A DNA stretch of 64,000 nucleotides from Candidatus Kryptoniota bacterium (lineage in GTDB: Bacteria; Bacteroidota; Ignavibacteria; Kryptoniales; JAKASW01), in contig JAHECO010000001.1 in assembly GCA_024641705.1 (NCBI GenBank), forward strand, positions 259,897 to 323,896, written 5' to 3'. The notes beneath the pieces are model-generated. The model saw only the letters and a program-made list of their open reading frames with translations, was not told where the DNA came from and ran no database searches. Shown piece by piece: positions 8,819 through 18,456 of the stretch. A program made the position numbers and the translations under genes. The first letter of the stretch is position 1. Each line of letters starts with the position of its first letter.

Positions 8819-11800
8819 ATGAAACAAGTCTACCATCTCACAATTCTATTGCTTCTTGTTGTAGCCGCATGGACCAACAAATCAGAAGCACAATCAAATC
8901 CGATTATTTCTAATTACATAGGCTCTACACGATTTCCCTTCAGGCGGGTTGCCAAGAAGCTCCCCGGTGCTTCAACCTGGATCTCAAAGGAAACCTCGTC
9001 GAAGGAAGGACAGGCCCGCTATCCCACCCAAATCGATTTCTCCGATGTCCTGCTCGACAAATCGTTCGGAACGAATGGCACCGTGAGGACCGAAGTTTCC
9101 GGCAACGACAGCATGAGCTGCGTGGCCAAATCGGCAGTCATTCAGAGGGACGGAAAGATCCTTGTTGCCGGGTATGCATACAGCGGCTCAATTCACTTCT
9201 TCGTCGTTTTCCGCTACCTAAGTGACGGAACTGTCGACACAACTTTCGGTACGGACGGATTTGCCCTGACGGGGTTTGACAATGGGGTCGGAAACGATGT
9301 CGCCAATTCAGTGGCCCTTCAAGCTGACGGGAAGATTATCGTTGCAGGATCCTCGTCCAACAACGGCCAGGGCTCGACATTTGCGGTCGCCAGGTACGAT
9401 ACGGACGGCACGCTTGATACCACTTTCGGGACGAAAGGAACTGTCAGGACTCAGGTCAATGGCATCTATGGCAATAACGATGCTGGTTCGGCAGTTGCAG
9501 TACAGCGGGATGGGAAAATCGTGGTGGCGGGAACATCTAACGGCAGTTTCGCTCTGGCAAGGTACAATTCGGACGGAACTCTCGACAATACCTTTGGCAG
9601 CGGGGGGACTGTCAGTTCAACCTACCATGGCAGCGATGGCACGGGAGATTTCGGCCGTTCGCTGGTCATTCAGCTGGACGGGAAGATTGTGGTTGCGGGA
9701 TCGGCATATACTTTCATGGACGGCGGCAACACTTTTGCGGTCGCGCGCATCGACACTGATGGAGTTCTCGACGACACCTTCGCGGAGTTTGGTTCGGTCA
9801 AGCTGCCGCTTTTTGGATACGGTCCAAATGCACTCGGCGAATCTGTCGCGCTGGGGAGCGATGGAAGATTATATGTTGCGGGTCTCTTTAACAACGATGA
9901 CGGTCAAGGGAATGAATTTGCCCTGTACCGATTGAGGGCGGACGGAAGCCTCGACAGCACTTTCGGAACGGATGGGTTCGTGGGAAATAAGATCGACGGT
10001 GGTAACGCCGGAGATGATGAAGGAATGTCGGTGACAGTTTTGGAAGACGGCAAGGTAATGATCGGCGGTTTTTCAAAGAGCACGTCCGGCTTCGCATTTG
10101 CCGCCTGTCGTTACGATTCAACCGGCGTCGTGGACAGCACATTCGGGACATCGGGAAGCATGCGGATAAACATATACGGCGGGAGCGGTGCCGATGATGA
10201 GGCGTCGTCACTGATCATTCAGCCCGACGGGAAGTTCGTAATGGCCGGTTATTCTGTCGTCGATACCTCTCAGTTGATCGCGATAGCAAGGTGCGATAGC
10301 AACGGATCTCTCGATGACTCGTTCAACCAAACCGGGACAACGAAGACCGCTACTCCAGGTGGTTTCGGAGATGATCGAGCAACAGGCCTGGCGATTCAAC
10401 CCGATGGAAAGATCGTCGTGGCTGGAGGATCCGGCCAAAAATTCGCGGTGGCGCGCTACAATTCGGATGGCTCCCTTGACAGTCAATTCGGCAACGGTGG
10501 AAAAGCGAAGGTATCGATCTCAGGCGGGTATGGCAACGACGCTGGAGAGTCGGTTGCTATTCAATCCGACGGCAAAATCGTAGTGGCCGGTCATACAAGC
10601 AACGGATCCAAGGGAGAGTTTGCCGTTGCCCGCTTCAACCCGAACGGGACACTTGACAATTCCTTTGGAACGAGTGGGACGGCAATGGCACAAATCAACG
10701 GGAGCGACGGAACGAGCGACTTTGCTGTTTCGGTGGCGGTCCAGTCGGATGGCAAAATTGTGCTCGGCGGGTATACGCATAATTCTGACGGCTACGAAAT
10801 TGCGTTGGCACGGTTCAACACAGACGGTACCCTGGACGGCGGATTCGGAACATCCGGGACGGCGAAAGCGTCGGTGAATGGGGGCAACGGTAATGACTAC
10901 GCTTACAGTCTGGCGGTTACGCCCGGTGGGAAGATCATCGTCGCAGGTCAGTGTATCCTGGGTTCGGGTGCCGCGTTTGCGGTTGCCTGTTTCGAATCAA
11001 CCGGAACTCTGGACGACTCCTTCGGGACGAACGGAACTATTAAGACATCCATAAACGGAAGCGATGGCACGTCAGATTACGTAAAATCAATTGGCTTACT
11101 GCCGGACGGGAAATTCGTGATTGTTGGCATAGCGCATTCCTCTTTAGGGTATCGATTCGCGGCGGCCAGGTATAATGCGAGCGGCGTGCCCGACAGCACT
11201 TTCGGCAATGCGGGGACGGTTATGCTGTCGAAGAATGGTGCCGACAGCACGGATGATTTTGCCATCTCTGCTGCAATTCAAGTTGACGGAAAAGTGCTGA
11301 TCGGGGGATTTTCTCAGCAGGGCACTCTGTTCTCTTTCGCGGCAGCGAGGCTTAATTATGATGGTTCGCCGGACTTGACCTTCTGTCCCGCAGGTGTGGT
11401 CAGAAGTTCGATTGGCGGAGGTCTTGGAACGGTGGATTTGGCCAGGTCAATCGCCATCCAGCGAAATGGCAAGATCATTCTCGCAGGAAGTTCGATCTTA
11501 AGTGGACACGGGGACTTTGCTTTGTTACGCTACTTGCCTGGAAGTACAGAATTCGCAAGTGCGCTTCATGCATCCTACGTTGATACAGGCTCGGCCACAT
11601 TCCGGGGAATCGTTTATCCGTCTAACAACCCCGCACAAATCAAGTTTCTCTACGGAACAAAATCGAACATATATGCAGACAGCACCATTGCCTCCCCTTC
11701 AACAGCGTTCGGAGACACCACCACGTTAGTCGAGGCTTCATTAAGCGGTCTCCCTCCAAGTACCACGTACTATTATCGTCTCTCCTGTTTAGGCAGCTCC

Positions 11801-12448
11801 AGCGGGACTCTTTTTGTGAGTGATGAACAGAGCGTGAGAACACTGGATCCTACCCCGGCTCCTCCTCTACTAATTGCCCCCGAGGGGACGAGCGGAGTCC
11901 CTAGAAAGACAGTCCTGACATGGCACTCCTCTATGTACGCTAGCCGGTATACCATCCAGATAGGCAGAGACAGTAGTTTCTCCTCAGTTGACTTCGATAC
12001 CCTGCTAACCGATACAACCTTCAAGCTCAATAATCCGCTTTCAGCGACCACGAAATATTACTGGCACGTGAACGCGTCCGATACCTCGGGAACAAGTCCG
12101 TTCTCGACCGCAGGCTCTTTTATCACGGGGATAGGTCTTGATGCCGTGGAGGAAGCTGACGGAATTCCAAAAGAGTACGCGCTTTATCAGAACTATCCGA
12201 ACCCGTTCAACCCATCGACTATGATAAGGTTTGACCTCAAGGAAACTTCGACGGTGACACTCGACATTTATAATGTCTTGGGACAGAAAGTGGAGGAATT
12301 GCGTTATGGTATGCTTAATCCGGGGACTTATGAGAAATCAGTGAGCATGTTCCGGTTCACAAGTGGTGTATATTTTTATCGTATTACCGCGTCGAGGAAC
12401 GACGGTGGGAGATTCATTTCGGTAAAGAAATTCGAGCTGTTGAAGTAA
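8819..12448 (+). CDS. delta-60 repeat protein with T9SS C-terminal sorting domain
   Basis: Signal peptide 'MKQVYHLTILLLLVVAAW'; about 14 copies of 'D.TFGT.G...' with 'QxDGKIVVAG'; fibronectin-like region; C-term 'YQNYPNPFNPSTMIRFDL...YNVLGQKV'. Confidence 0.9.
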   Translation: MKQVYHLTILLLLVVAAWTNKSEAQSNPIISNYIGSTRFPFRRVAKKLPGASTWISKETSSKEGQARYPTQIDFSDVLLDKSFGTNGTVRTEVSGNDSMSCVAKSAVIQRDGKILVAGYAYSGSIHFFVVFRYLSDGTVDTTFGTDGFALTGFDNGVGNDVANSVALQADGKIIVAGSSSNNGQGSTFAVARYDTDGTLDTTFGTKGTVRTQVNGIYGNNDAGSAVAVQRDGKIVVAGTSNGSFALARYNSDGTLDNTFGSGGTVSSTYHGSDGTGDFGRSLVIQLDGKIVVAGSAYTFMDGGNTFAVARIDTDGVLDDTFAEFGSVKLPLFGYGPNALGESVALGSDGRLYVAGLFNNDDGQGNEFALYRLRADGSLDSTFGTDGFVGNKIDGGNAGDDEGMSVTVLEDGKVMIGGFSKSTSGFAFAACRYDSTGVVDSTFGTSGSMRINIYGGSGADDEASSLIIQPDGKFVMAGYSVVDTSQLIAIARCDSNGSLDDSFNQTGTTKTATPGGFGDDRATGLAIQPDGKIVVAGGSGQKFAVARYNSDGSLDSQFGNGGKAKVSISGGYGNDAGESVAIQSDGKIVVAGHTSNGSKGEFAVARFNPNGTLDNSFGTSGTAMAQINGSDGTSDFAVSVAVQSDGKIVLGGYTHNSDGYEIALARFNTDGTLDGGFGTSGTAKASVNGGNGNDYAYSLAVTPGGKIIVAGQCILGSGAAFAVACFESTGTLDDSFGTNGTIKTSINGSDGTSDYVKSIGLLPDGKFVIVGIAHSSLGYRFAAARYNASGVPDSTFGNAGTVMLSKNGADSTDDFAISAAIQVDGKVLIGGFSQQGTLFSFAAARLNYDGSPDLTFCPAGVVRSSIGGGLGTVDLARSIAIQRNGKIILAGSSILSGHGDFALLRYLPGSTEFASALHASYVDTGSATFRGIVYPSNNPAQIKFLYGTKSNIYADSTIASPSTAFGDTTTLVEASLSGLPPSTTYYYRLSCLGSSSGTLFVSDEQSVRTLDPTPAPPLLIAPEGTSGVPRKTVLTWHSSMYASRYTIQIGRDSSFSSVDFDTLLTDTTFKLNNPLSATTKYYWHVNASDTSGTSPFSTAGSFITGIGLDAVEEADGIPKEYALYQNYPNPFNPSTMIRFDLKETSTVTLDIYNVLGQKVEELRYGMLNPGTYEKSVSMFRFTSGVYFYRITASRNDGGRFISVKKFELLK

Positions 12449-12805
12449 AAATTGCCGCATTCGTCACGCCCATTGTTTACAAATTGTCCGCCACGGCCGC
12501 ACAAGATCTTAGGGCTCGGAAAAACGCGGTAATTTGCCGGCATAATTTTGTGCTGAACTCAGCCTGCAGACAGCACCCTTCAATCAAGCGTGGTCCTTGT
12601 CCGTTGCTTCTATGGCCATGATAGCCTAGATTCTGTTTGCATAAAAATGGCATCTACGATGCGGCAATCTCGAAATGGAGTATAAGAACCTGAAATCCGC
12701 AATAGTAGGGCGCTGCGTCCTAAGTCTCCAATCGACAAAATCTTACAGAATAAATCCCGACAAAATCGGGAGGGCATTCAAACATCATAAAAGCGAGATG
12801 ATATC

Positions 12806-14266
12806 ATGAACGAAGAAGCTATCCAGGGTCTGAAGCCGGAGAGGGTCTGGCATTATTTCCGCGAAATAAGCGCGATCCCGCGCGGGTCAAAAAACGAAAA
12901 AGCGGTCCTCGAATATATCAAGAAGACCGCCGCGGCGATGGGACTGAAAGCGAAACAGGACAAGGTCGGAAATGTCGTCGTCTTCAAACCGGCAACCCCG
13001 GGCAAGGAAGGTTCAACGACAGTCGTCCTTCAGGTCCACACCGACATGGTCTGCGAAAAGAACCGCGACGTCCAGCACGACTTCCTGAAGGACGGGATTA
13101 AGTTTCACAGAGAGGGCAACTACATCAAGGCCGACGGCACGACGCTCGGTTCCGACGACGGCATCGGCGTGGCATCGCTGCTCGCTCTTCTCGAAGACAA
13201 GTCTCTCGTGCACGGGCCGATCGAAGGCCTTTTCACCATTGATGAAGAGACGGGCCTCACGGGCGCGAACCATATCGAACCGGGCTTCATCACGGGGAAG
13301 ATAATGATGAACCTGGATTCTGAAGAGGAAGGAGTCCTCTACATAGGCTGCGCAGGCGGGCTCGACACGACGATGACCGTACCGGTGAAGAGAAAAGCCG
13401 TCACGGGAAAAGTCGCCGTACTGAACGTGATGATACGCGGCCTGAAGGGAGGCCACTCCGGCGTGGATATTCACCTCGGCCGCGCGAATGCCTTGAAGCT
13501 CCTCACCAGGACGCTAATGGCTATCGACGCGAAGACGAAGATGAGGCTCGTGTCGCTCGAAGGCGGAAGCAAGCACAATGCGATCCCGCGCGAAGCCGAA
13601 GCGACCATCGCGATCCCGGCAGCCGACGAGGCTAAGGTCGCAAAAGTCGCCGCGGAGTGCGAAGCGGCCTTCAAGAACGCCTTTGGCACGACGGATCCGG
13701 ACGTGAAGGTGCTTGTCGAGAAAGTAAAGAAGGTGAAGCCGGCATTCGACGACAAGTCGAAAGCGGCTGTGCTCGGCGTGCTGGACGCGCTGCCGCACGG
13801 CGTCATCAGGATGAGCAGCGATATACCCGATCTCGTCGAGACGTCGACGAACGTCGCCGTCCTGAAAACCTCTGCCGCCGGCGTAACGATCGTCACGAGC
13901 CAGAGAAGCTCCATCGAGTCCGAGAAGGATATGATCGCCGCCCAGGTGGCTTCGGTAGGAAGGCTTGCAGGCGCCAAGATCAAACCGAGCGACGGCTATC
14001 CCGGCTGGCAGCCGAACGTGAACTCCGCCGTCCTTGCGAGGGGCAAGGAAGTGTACAGGAACATGTACGGCAAGGAACCCGCGGTGAAGGCGATTCACGC
14101 CGGGCTCGAATGCGGGATCATCAACGACCGCGTAGGCGGGGACGTCGACACGATCTCGTTCGGTCCGACGATCATCGGTCCGCATTCGCCGGATGAATGC
14201 GTCGCCATCGACAGCGTCGAGAAGTTCTACCGGTACCTTACCGAGATCGTCAAGTCGGTAGCGTAG
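12806..14266 (+). CDS. pepD: aminoacyl-histidine dipeptidase (M20)
   Basis: 'VVLQVHTDMVCEKN', 'DGTTLGSDDGIGVA', 'IDEETGLTGA', 'GGHSGVDIHLGRANA'. Confidence 0.92.
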   Translation: MNEEAIQGLKPERVWHYFREISAIPRGSKNEKAVLEYIKKTAAAMGLKAKQDKVGNVVVFKPATPGKEGSTTVVLQVHTDMVCEKNRDVQHDFLKDGIKFHREGNYIKADGTTLGSDDGIGVASLLALLEDKSLVHGPIEGLFTIDEETGLTGANHIEPGFITGKIMMNLDSEEEGVLYIGCAGGLDTTMTVPVKRKAVTGKVAVLNVMIRGLKGGHSGVDIHLGRANALKLLTRTLMAIDAKTKMRLVSLEGGSKHNAIPREAEATIAIPAADEAKVAKVAAECEAAFKNAFGTTDPDVKVLVEKVKKVKPAFDDKSKAAVLGVLDALPHGVIRMSSDIPDLVETSTNVAVLKTSAAGVTIVTSQRSSIESEKDMIAAQVASVGRLAGAKIKPSDGYPGWQPNVNSAVLARGKEVYRNMYGKEPAVKAIHAGLECGIINDRVGGDVDTISFGPTIIGPHSPDECVAIDSVEKFYRYLTEIVKSVA

Positions 14267-14292
14267 AATTAACACTCAAGATGTTTGACTCG

Positions 14293-14349
14293 GAGACACG
14301 GAGACTCGGGGATGATGTTTGGCTATCTTCCTCAAGTCTCCCGTGTCTC
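14293..14349 (+). terminator. Long imperfect hairpin downstream of pepD
   Basis: GAGACACGGAGACT ... AGTCTCCCGTGTCTC, one bulge, 28-nt loop; no clear U tract. Confidence 0.35.
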
Positions 14350-14414
14350 TAGTCTTTATGTCCGCCCCGCGGCGAGTATCGCTTTGTCAGGAGGAATAAA
14401 ATCAGGGAGATAAA

Positions 14415-14777
14415 ATGAGGTTTGCGGGGATCTTTGGGATAACGGCCGGTATACTTATTCTGATCCAATGGATATTCTTCTTAGTGACGGCGCAGGTTCC
14501 TCAATTGGAGACGGCGCCCCTGGAGATGGTCTTTCATCTTTCTGCGGAGTTCATGACGGCGATGGTTATGTTCGTCGCCGGCGTTGCAGCGCTTCGGGGG
14601 AAACCGTGGGCAGCCCGGGTGTATTATCTCGCCTCGGGGATGTTGATTTATACCGTCATCAACAGCACGGGGTATTTCGTCCAGCTCGGTCAATGGCTGC
14701 CGGTCCTCATATTCGTGGCGCTGCTCCTTCTGACGGTGGTGAGCATCGGCAAAATGGTACATGCGGCCAGTGCGTGA
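14415..14777 (+). CDS. small integral membrane protein
   Basis: 120 aa, about 4 hydrophobic segments. Confidence 0.65.
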   Translation: MRFAGIFGITAGILILIQWIFFLVTAQVPQLETAPLEMVFHLSAEFMTAMVMFVAGVAALRGKPWAARVYYLASGMLIYTVINSTGYFVQLGQWLPVLIFVALLLLTVVSIGKMVHAASA

Positions 14778-14851
14778 TTGAACCTTTCGCGTTTGTGAGG
14801 TAATCTTTTTCGCGGCAAAGTCGGGGATCAAACGGGCAACAGCAGGCGGGT

Positions 14852-16867
14852 ATGCGGCATGCTTTCTTGTTTTTATTTACTAGCATCTTCTCATTATCAG
14901 TTCTCGGTATGGCACAGACAAAAAAGATAGGTAAGCAGAAACGGGTGTACGAGCTTGAGCGCATAGGCAACGCCAGGACGGTGCAGCTGTACGCTGACGG
15001 GTTCGAGTCACTCCCGAAGAAAGAAAAGATATTCGCCTATTACATGGCGAAAGCCGCAGTCGCAGGGAGACCGATCTCAATCGACCAGACCAACAAACAC
15101 GCGATCGAGATAATGAATCTCTGCCAGGAGGTGCTCGCCCGCCCCAAAGGCGTCCCGGTAAAGACGATAAAGGCTGTTCGTGAGTACACGAAGTTGTTCT
15201 GGATTAACAACGGCATGTACGATTACGCCACCGCGAGGAAGTTCGTCCCCGCCTGCAGTCCGCGGGAGTTCGAGGAAGCCCTCATGGCCGCCGAAAGAAA
15301 TCATGAGAAGCCCTGCCCCAACCCCGGGCAATGCATGAAAGTGTTCAAGGAGGTCGAGAGGGCGATGTTCGATCCGGACTACATGCCGACGGTGACGGAC
15401 AAAACCCCCGGCCACGATTTTATCGCGCGGAGTGCCAACAACTTTTACGAGGGACTTACCACTCCGCAGGTAGACGAGTGGGTGAAGTCGGGGAAAGAGC
15501 GAAACCCGCTTAACTCGAAGGTCACTCTCAGGGATGGTAAGATCGAAGAGATCGTCTGGCGTGCGGGCGGGGAAGGTGTGCTGCCCGGCATGTACGCCCG
15601 CGAGCTCTCGAACGTGATAGCAAATCTGGAGAAAGCGAAAGCTTATGCCGCGAACGACCGCCAGGCCCGGACCCTCGATCTGCTGATCCGGTACTTCCGC
15701 ACGGGTGATCCTTCCGATTGGGAGAAATTTAATATCAGCTGGGTGAAAGACTCTTCGAACGTGGACTTCATCCTCGGCTTCATCGAGGTTTACATGGATC
15801 CCCGGGGACAGAAAGGGAAGTTCGAGTCGGTAGTCTACTTCACGAATAAAGAGCAGACTAAACTGATGCGCAAGCTCGCAGCCAACGCGCAATACTTCGA
15901 GAACCGCGCTCCTTGGAAGGATGAATACAAAAAGAAGGATGTCAAGGCTCCGATCGCCAACGTCGTCAATGTGATCGTGGAGACGGGTGACGCAGGTCCC
16001 GTCAGTGCCATCGGTATCAATCTCCCTAACGAACAGTCGATTCGCCAGACTCGCGGTTCGAAGAGCGTGCTTCTTCACAACGTCGTCGCGGCATACAAGG
16101 CATCCGAAACGAAGGGGCTGCTCGAAGAATTCTGCTACAACCAGACGGAAGTCAAGCGCGCGAAGAAATACGGGCAGATCGCCGACGACCTTCACACCGG
16201 GATGCACGAAGTGCTGGGCCATGTATCGGGGAAGGCAAGTGACAGCCTCAAAGGCGATCCCGCCGACCACTTGCCGGGTTATTACTCCACTCTTGAAGAG
16301 GCGAGAGCCGACCTGGTCGCGTTGTGGAATGTCTTCGACCCGAAGCTGAAGCAGCTGAAGATGGTCGATACGGATGACGTCGGCAAGGAGATGTACGATG
16401 CCTATGTCAGAAACGTGTTCCTCCAGCTCCGCCGGATACCGAAGGGGGACCAGCTCGAAGAGGACCATATGAAGAACCGCCAGACGGTGGTCAACTACGT
16501 AATGCAGAACTCGGATGTCATAGAAGCCGTGAGGAAGAGGAACAAGACTTATTTTCATATCACCGACTATGGGAAGATGCACGAGATGGTCGGAAAGCTT
16601 CTCGCCGAAGTGATGAGGATAAAAGCGGAAGGCGACCTCCAGGCCGGGAAGGATTTGGTGGATACGTACGGACTGAAAATAAACACGGGGTGGCGTGACG
16701 AAGTGATGAAACGCGTCAAGAAGCTCAAGCTGTCTGCCTACACCGGTTTCGTCATGCCGGATCTGAAGCCGGTCGTCGACAAGAAGGGGAATGTGGTCGA
16801 TGCGAAGACCGAGTATCCGCTGGACTTGACAAAGCAGATGCTTGACTATTCCGCAGCTATTGAATAG
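14852..16867 (+). CDS. M49 (dipeptidyl-peptidase III-like) zinc peptidase
   Basis: Zinc motif 'HEVLGH' followed by 'EEARADLVALW', matching the M49 HExxGH...EExRAD pattern. Confidence 0.87.
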   Translation: MRHAFLFLFTSIFSLSVLGMAQTKKIGKQKRVYELERIGNARTVQLYADGFESLPKKEKIFAYYMAKAAVAGRPISIDQTNKHAIEIMNLCQEVLARPKGVPVKTIKAVREYTKLFWINNGMYDYATARKFVPACSPREFEEALMAAERNHEKPCPNPGQCMKVFKEVERAMFDPDYMPTVTDKTPGHDFIARSANNFYEGLTTPQVDEWVKSGKERNPLNSKVTLRDGKIEEIVWRAGGEGVLPGMYARELSNVIANLEKAKAYAANDRQARTLDLLIRYFRTGDPSDWEKFNISWVKDSSNVDFILGFIEVYMDPRGQKGKFESVVYFTNKEQTKLMRKLAANAQYFENRAPWKDEYKKKDVKAPIANVVNVIVETGDAGPVSAIGINLPNEQSIRQTRGSKSVLLHNVVAAYKASETKGLLEEFCYNQTEVKRAKKYGQIADDLHTGMHEVLGHVSGKASDSLKGDPADHLPGYYSTLEEARADLVALWNVFDPKLKQLKMVDTDDVGKEMYDAYVRNVFLQLRRIPKGDQLEEDHMKNRQTVVNYVMQNSDVIEAVRKRNKTYFHITDYGKMHEMVGKLLAEVMRIKAEGDLQAGKDLVDTYGLKINTGWRDEVMKRVKKLKLSAYTGFVMPDLKPVVDKKGNVVDAKTEYPLDLTKQMLDYSAAIE

Positions 16868-16939
16868 CTTAGCCGCGTAGGGCAATTATAGGGTATACTC
16901 CGTAGTACCTGGGTTCATCAGCAAGGGAGGTGTGTCCCG

Positions 16940-17398
16940 ATGAGGCGGTTTGGGCTGTTACTTTTGCTGTCCGCTGTGGCGGGGATGCTTGTCACGTGCT
17001 CGGAAAAGTCGACGGGTCCCGGCAATCAGGAAATCCGCGCAAATCTTTATCAAATCAAGGGTTGTCTCTCCGGTCTGAAGTTGACACAAGCCGGCATTGC
17101 CGATTCATGCTTCGGCTATCAGTTCGGCGATACGCTATCGGTGGAATTTTGCCTGACGGGGAATTGCTGTCCTGACTCGAATAGGTTCGCTCTCACAAGC
17201 GAACTGAAGGGCGACACTATTTTCGTCGCGGCTATGGACACGGCTGAAGCGTTGTGTTTGTGCATCTGTAACTATCGTGTGCACGCAGACTTCATGAACC
17301 TTCCGTTAAGTCGTTATGTGTTTGTGTGCACAAGGTCGGACGACAGCGGGAAGGTTTATTATAGCGAGACTGTCTCGCGGAATTCTGCAGTTCCCTGA
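16940..17398 (+). CDS. putative lipoprotein, Cys-rich
   Basis: Signal with lipobox-like 'VAGMLVTCSE'; similar to the next gene. Confidence 0.65.
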   Translation: MRRFGLLLLLSAVAGMLVTCSEKSTGPGNQEIRANLYQIKGCLSGLKLTQAGIADSCFGYQFGDTLSVEFCLTGNCCPDSNRFALTSELKGDTIFVAAMDTAEALCLCICNYRVHADFMNLPLSRYVFVCTRSDDSGKVYYSETVSRNSAVP

Positions 17399-17500
17399 AT
17401 TTCAGCGGGTTGCGCTCACGCCGGAGTGGGTTAGCGTTACTACGTTACTGGGTGAGAGGTTCTGAAGCATGCTCAACAAAACAAACGGAGGTGTGGCTTC

Positions 17501-18388
17501 ATGAAAAAGGGTGTTCTCGTATCGATCATCGGCCTGCTTGTACTCGCTTTTGAAGCGTGTTCCAACAAGTCGTCTTCTCCGATCGAAATTCAGCCCGGCG
17601 GTTCTGTCAGGCAGGTACCGGGGTGTGTATCGCACGGGCTCTCCAAGTCAAGCGCGACCGATTCCAGCTTTAATTATGAATTCAACGACATTCTTGTGAT
17701 GAATTTTCTCCTGCCGGATAATTGCACCTCTGACTCGATCCGTTTTGCCGTCTCGCAGAGAATCAGTAATGATACGATCTATGTGACTGCGGTCGACACG
17801 GCAACCGTCAATGCAAGGTGCCCGTGCACCTACCTCGTGCACGCAGAGCTCGAGGGGCTGCAGCGCGACGGGTACTTTATCCTTTGCACCAGGATCGATG
17901 ACGGAGTTGAGACTGTGGTGTGCGCTCAATATGTCTATCGCCAGGGCAGCGGAAATCAGGGCGAAACCGTGATCTATTCAAATTCCTTCGAGTCATCGGC
18001 CGATACCGTCGGATGGACAGGGTATGGCAGCATGCAGTTTAATAGTGATGTGCCTCCCGGCGGGGGAAAGCAGTCTTTGTTTGTTTCCGGAGCCTGCCTG
18101 GTTCCCCATGCTGCATATAGGATCGGGAAGGCGATGGTGGCCGGGCGTTTCGTGCTTCGTTTCTGGGGAAAAAACCTGGGCGTCGGCGGCGGTGTCGGAC
18201 TTGGTTTTGCCCCGAGTCCCGCAAGCGGAATAGGCGTCAGCGTACGGGATTCTGCTTGGACCTTCTATGAATCAGGCGACACGCTTGATTGTCCTGCTGA
18301 TTCAACTCTGTGGCTCAACATGGCAGCGGGTGGAATCATCCCGAGCGCAATGCTTGTCGACAACGTCGAAGTGGTACGGATTGGATAA
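17501..18388 (+). CDS. putative lipoprotein, paralog of the preceding gene with an extra C-terminal domain
   Basis: Lipobox-like 'LVLAFEACSN'; conserved block 'GC.S......DS.F.Y.F.D.L...F.L..NC..DS.RFA'. Confidence 0.7.
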   Translation: MKKGVLVSIIGLLVLAFEACSNKSSSPIEIQPGGSVRQVPGCVSHGLSKSSATDSSFNYEFNDILVMNFLLPDNCTSDSIRFAVSQRISNDTIYVTAVDTATVNARCPCTYLVHAELEGLQRDGYFILCTRIDDGVETVVCAQYVYRQGSGNQGETVIYSNSFESSADTVGWTGYGSMQFNSDVPPGGGKQSLFVSGACLVPHAAYRIGKAMVAGRFVLRFWGKNLGVGGGVGLGFAPSPASGIGVSVRDSAWTFYESGDTLDCPADSTLWLNMAAGGIIPSAMLVDNVEVVRIG

Positions 18389-18456
18389 AGGGCGCGGGAA
18401 TATCGATTCGTCTCTCCTTTTGCTATATTGATCGAGAAAAACAATGGGAGATCGAG

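Noticed and set aside
12750-12775. CCCGAC-AAAAT-CGGGAG hairpin before pepD
   Set aside because: Short stem with no tail or conserved context; cannot be distinguished from chance
15077-16885. 602-aa minus-strand ORF opposite the M49 peptidase
   Set aside because: Antisense shadow ORF; the plus strand has a clear zinc-peptidase signature
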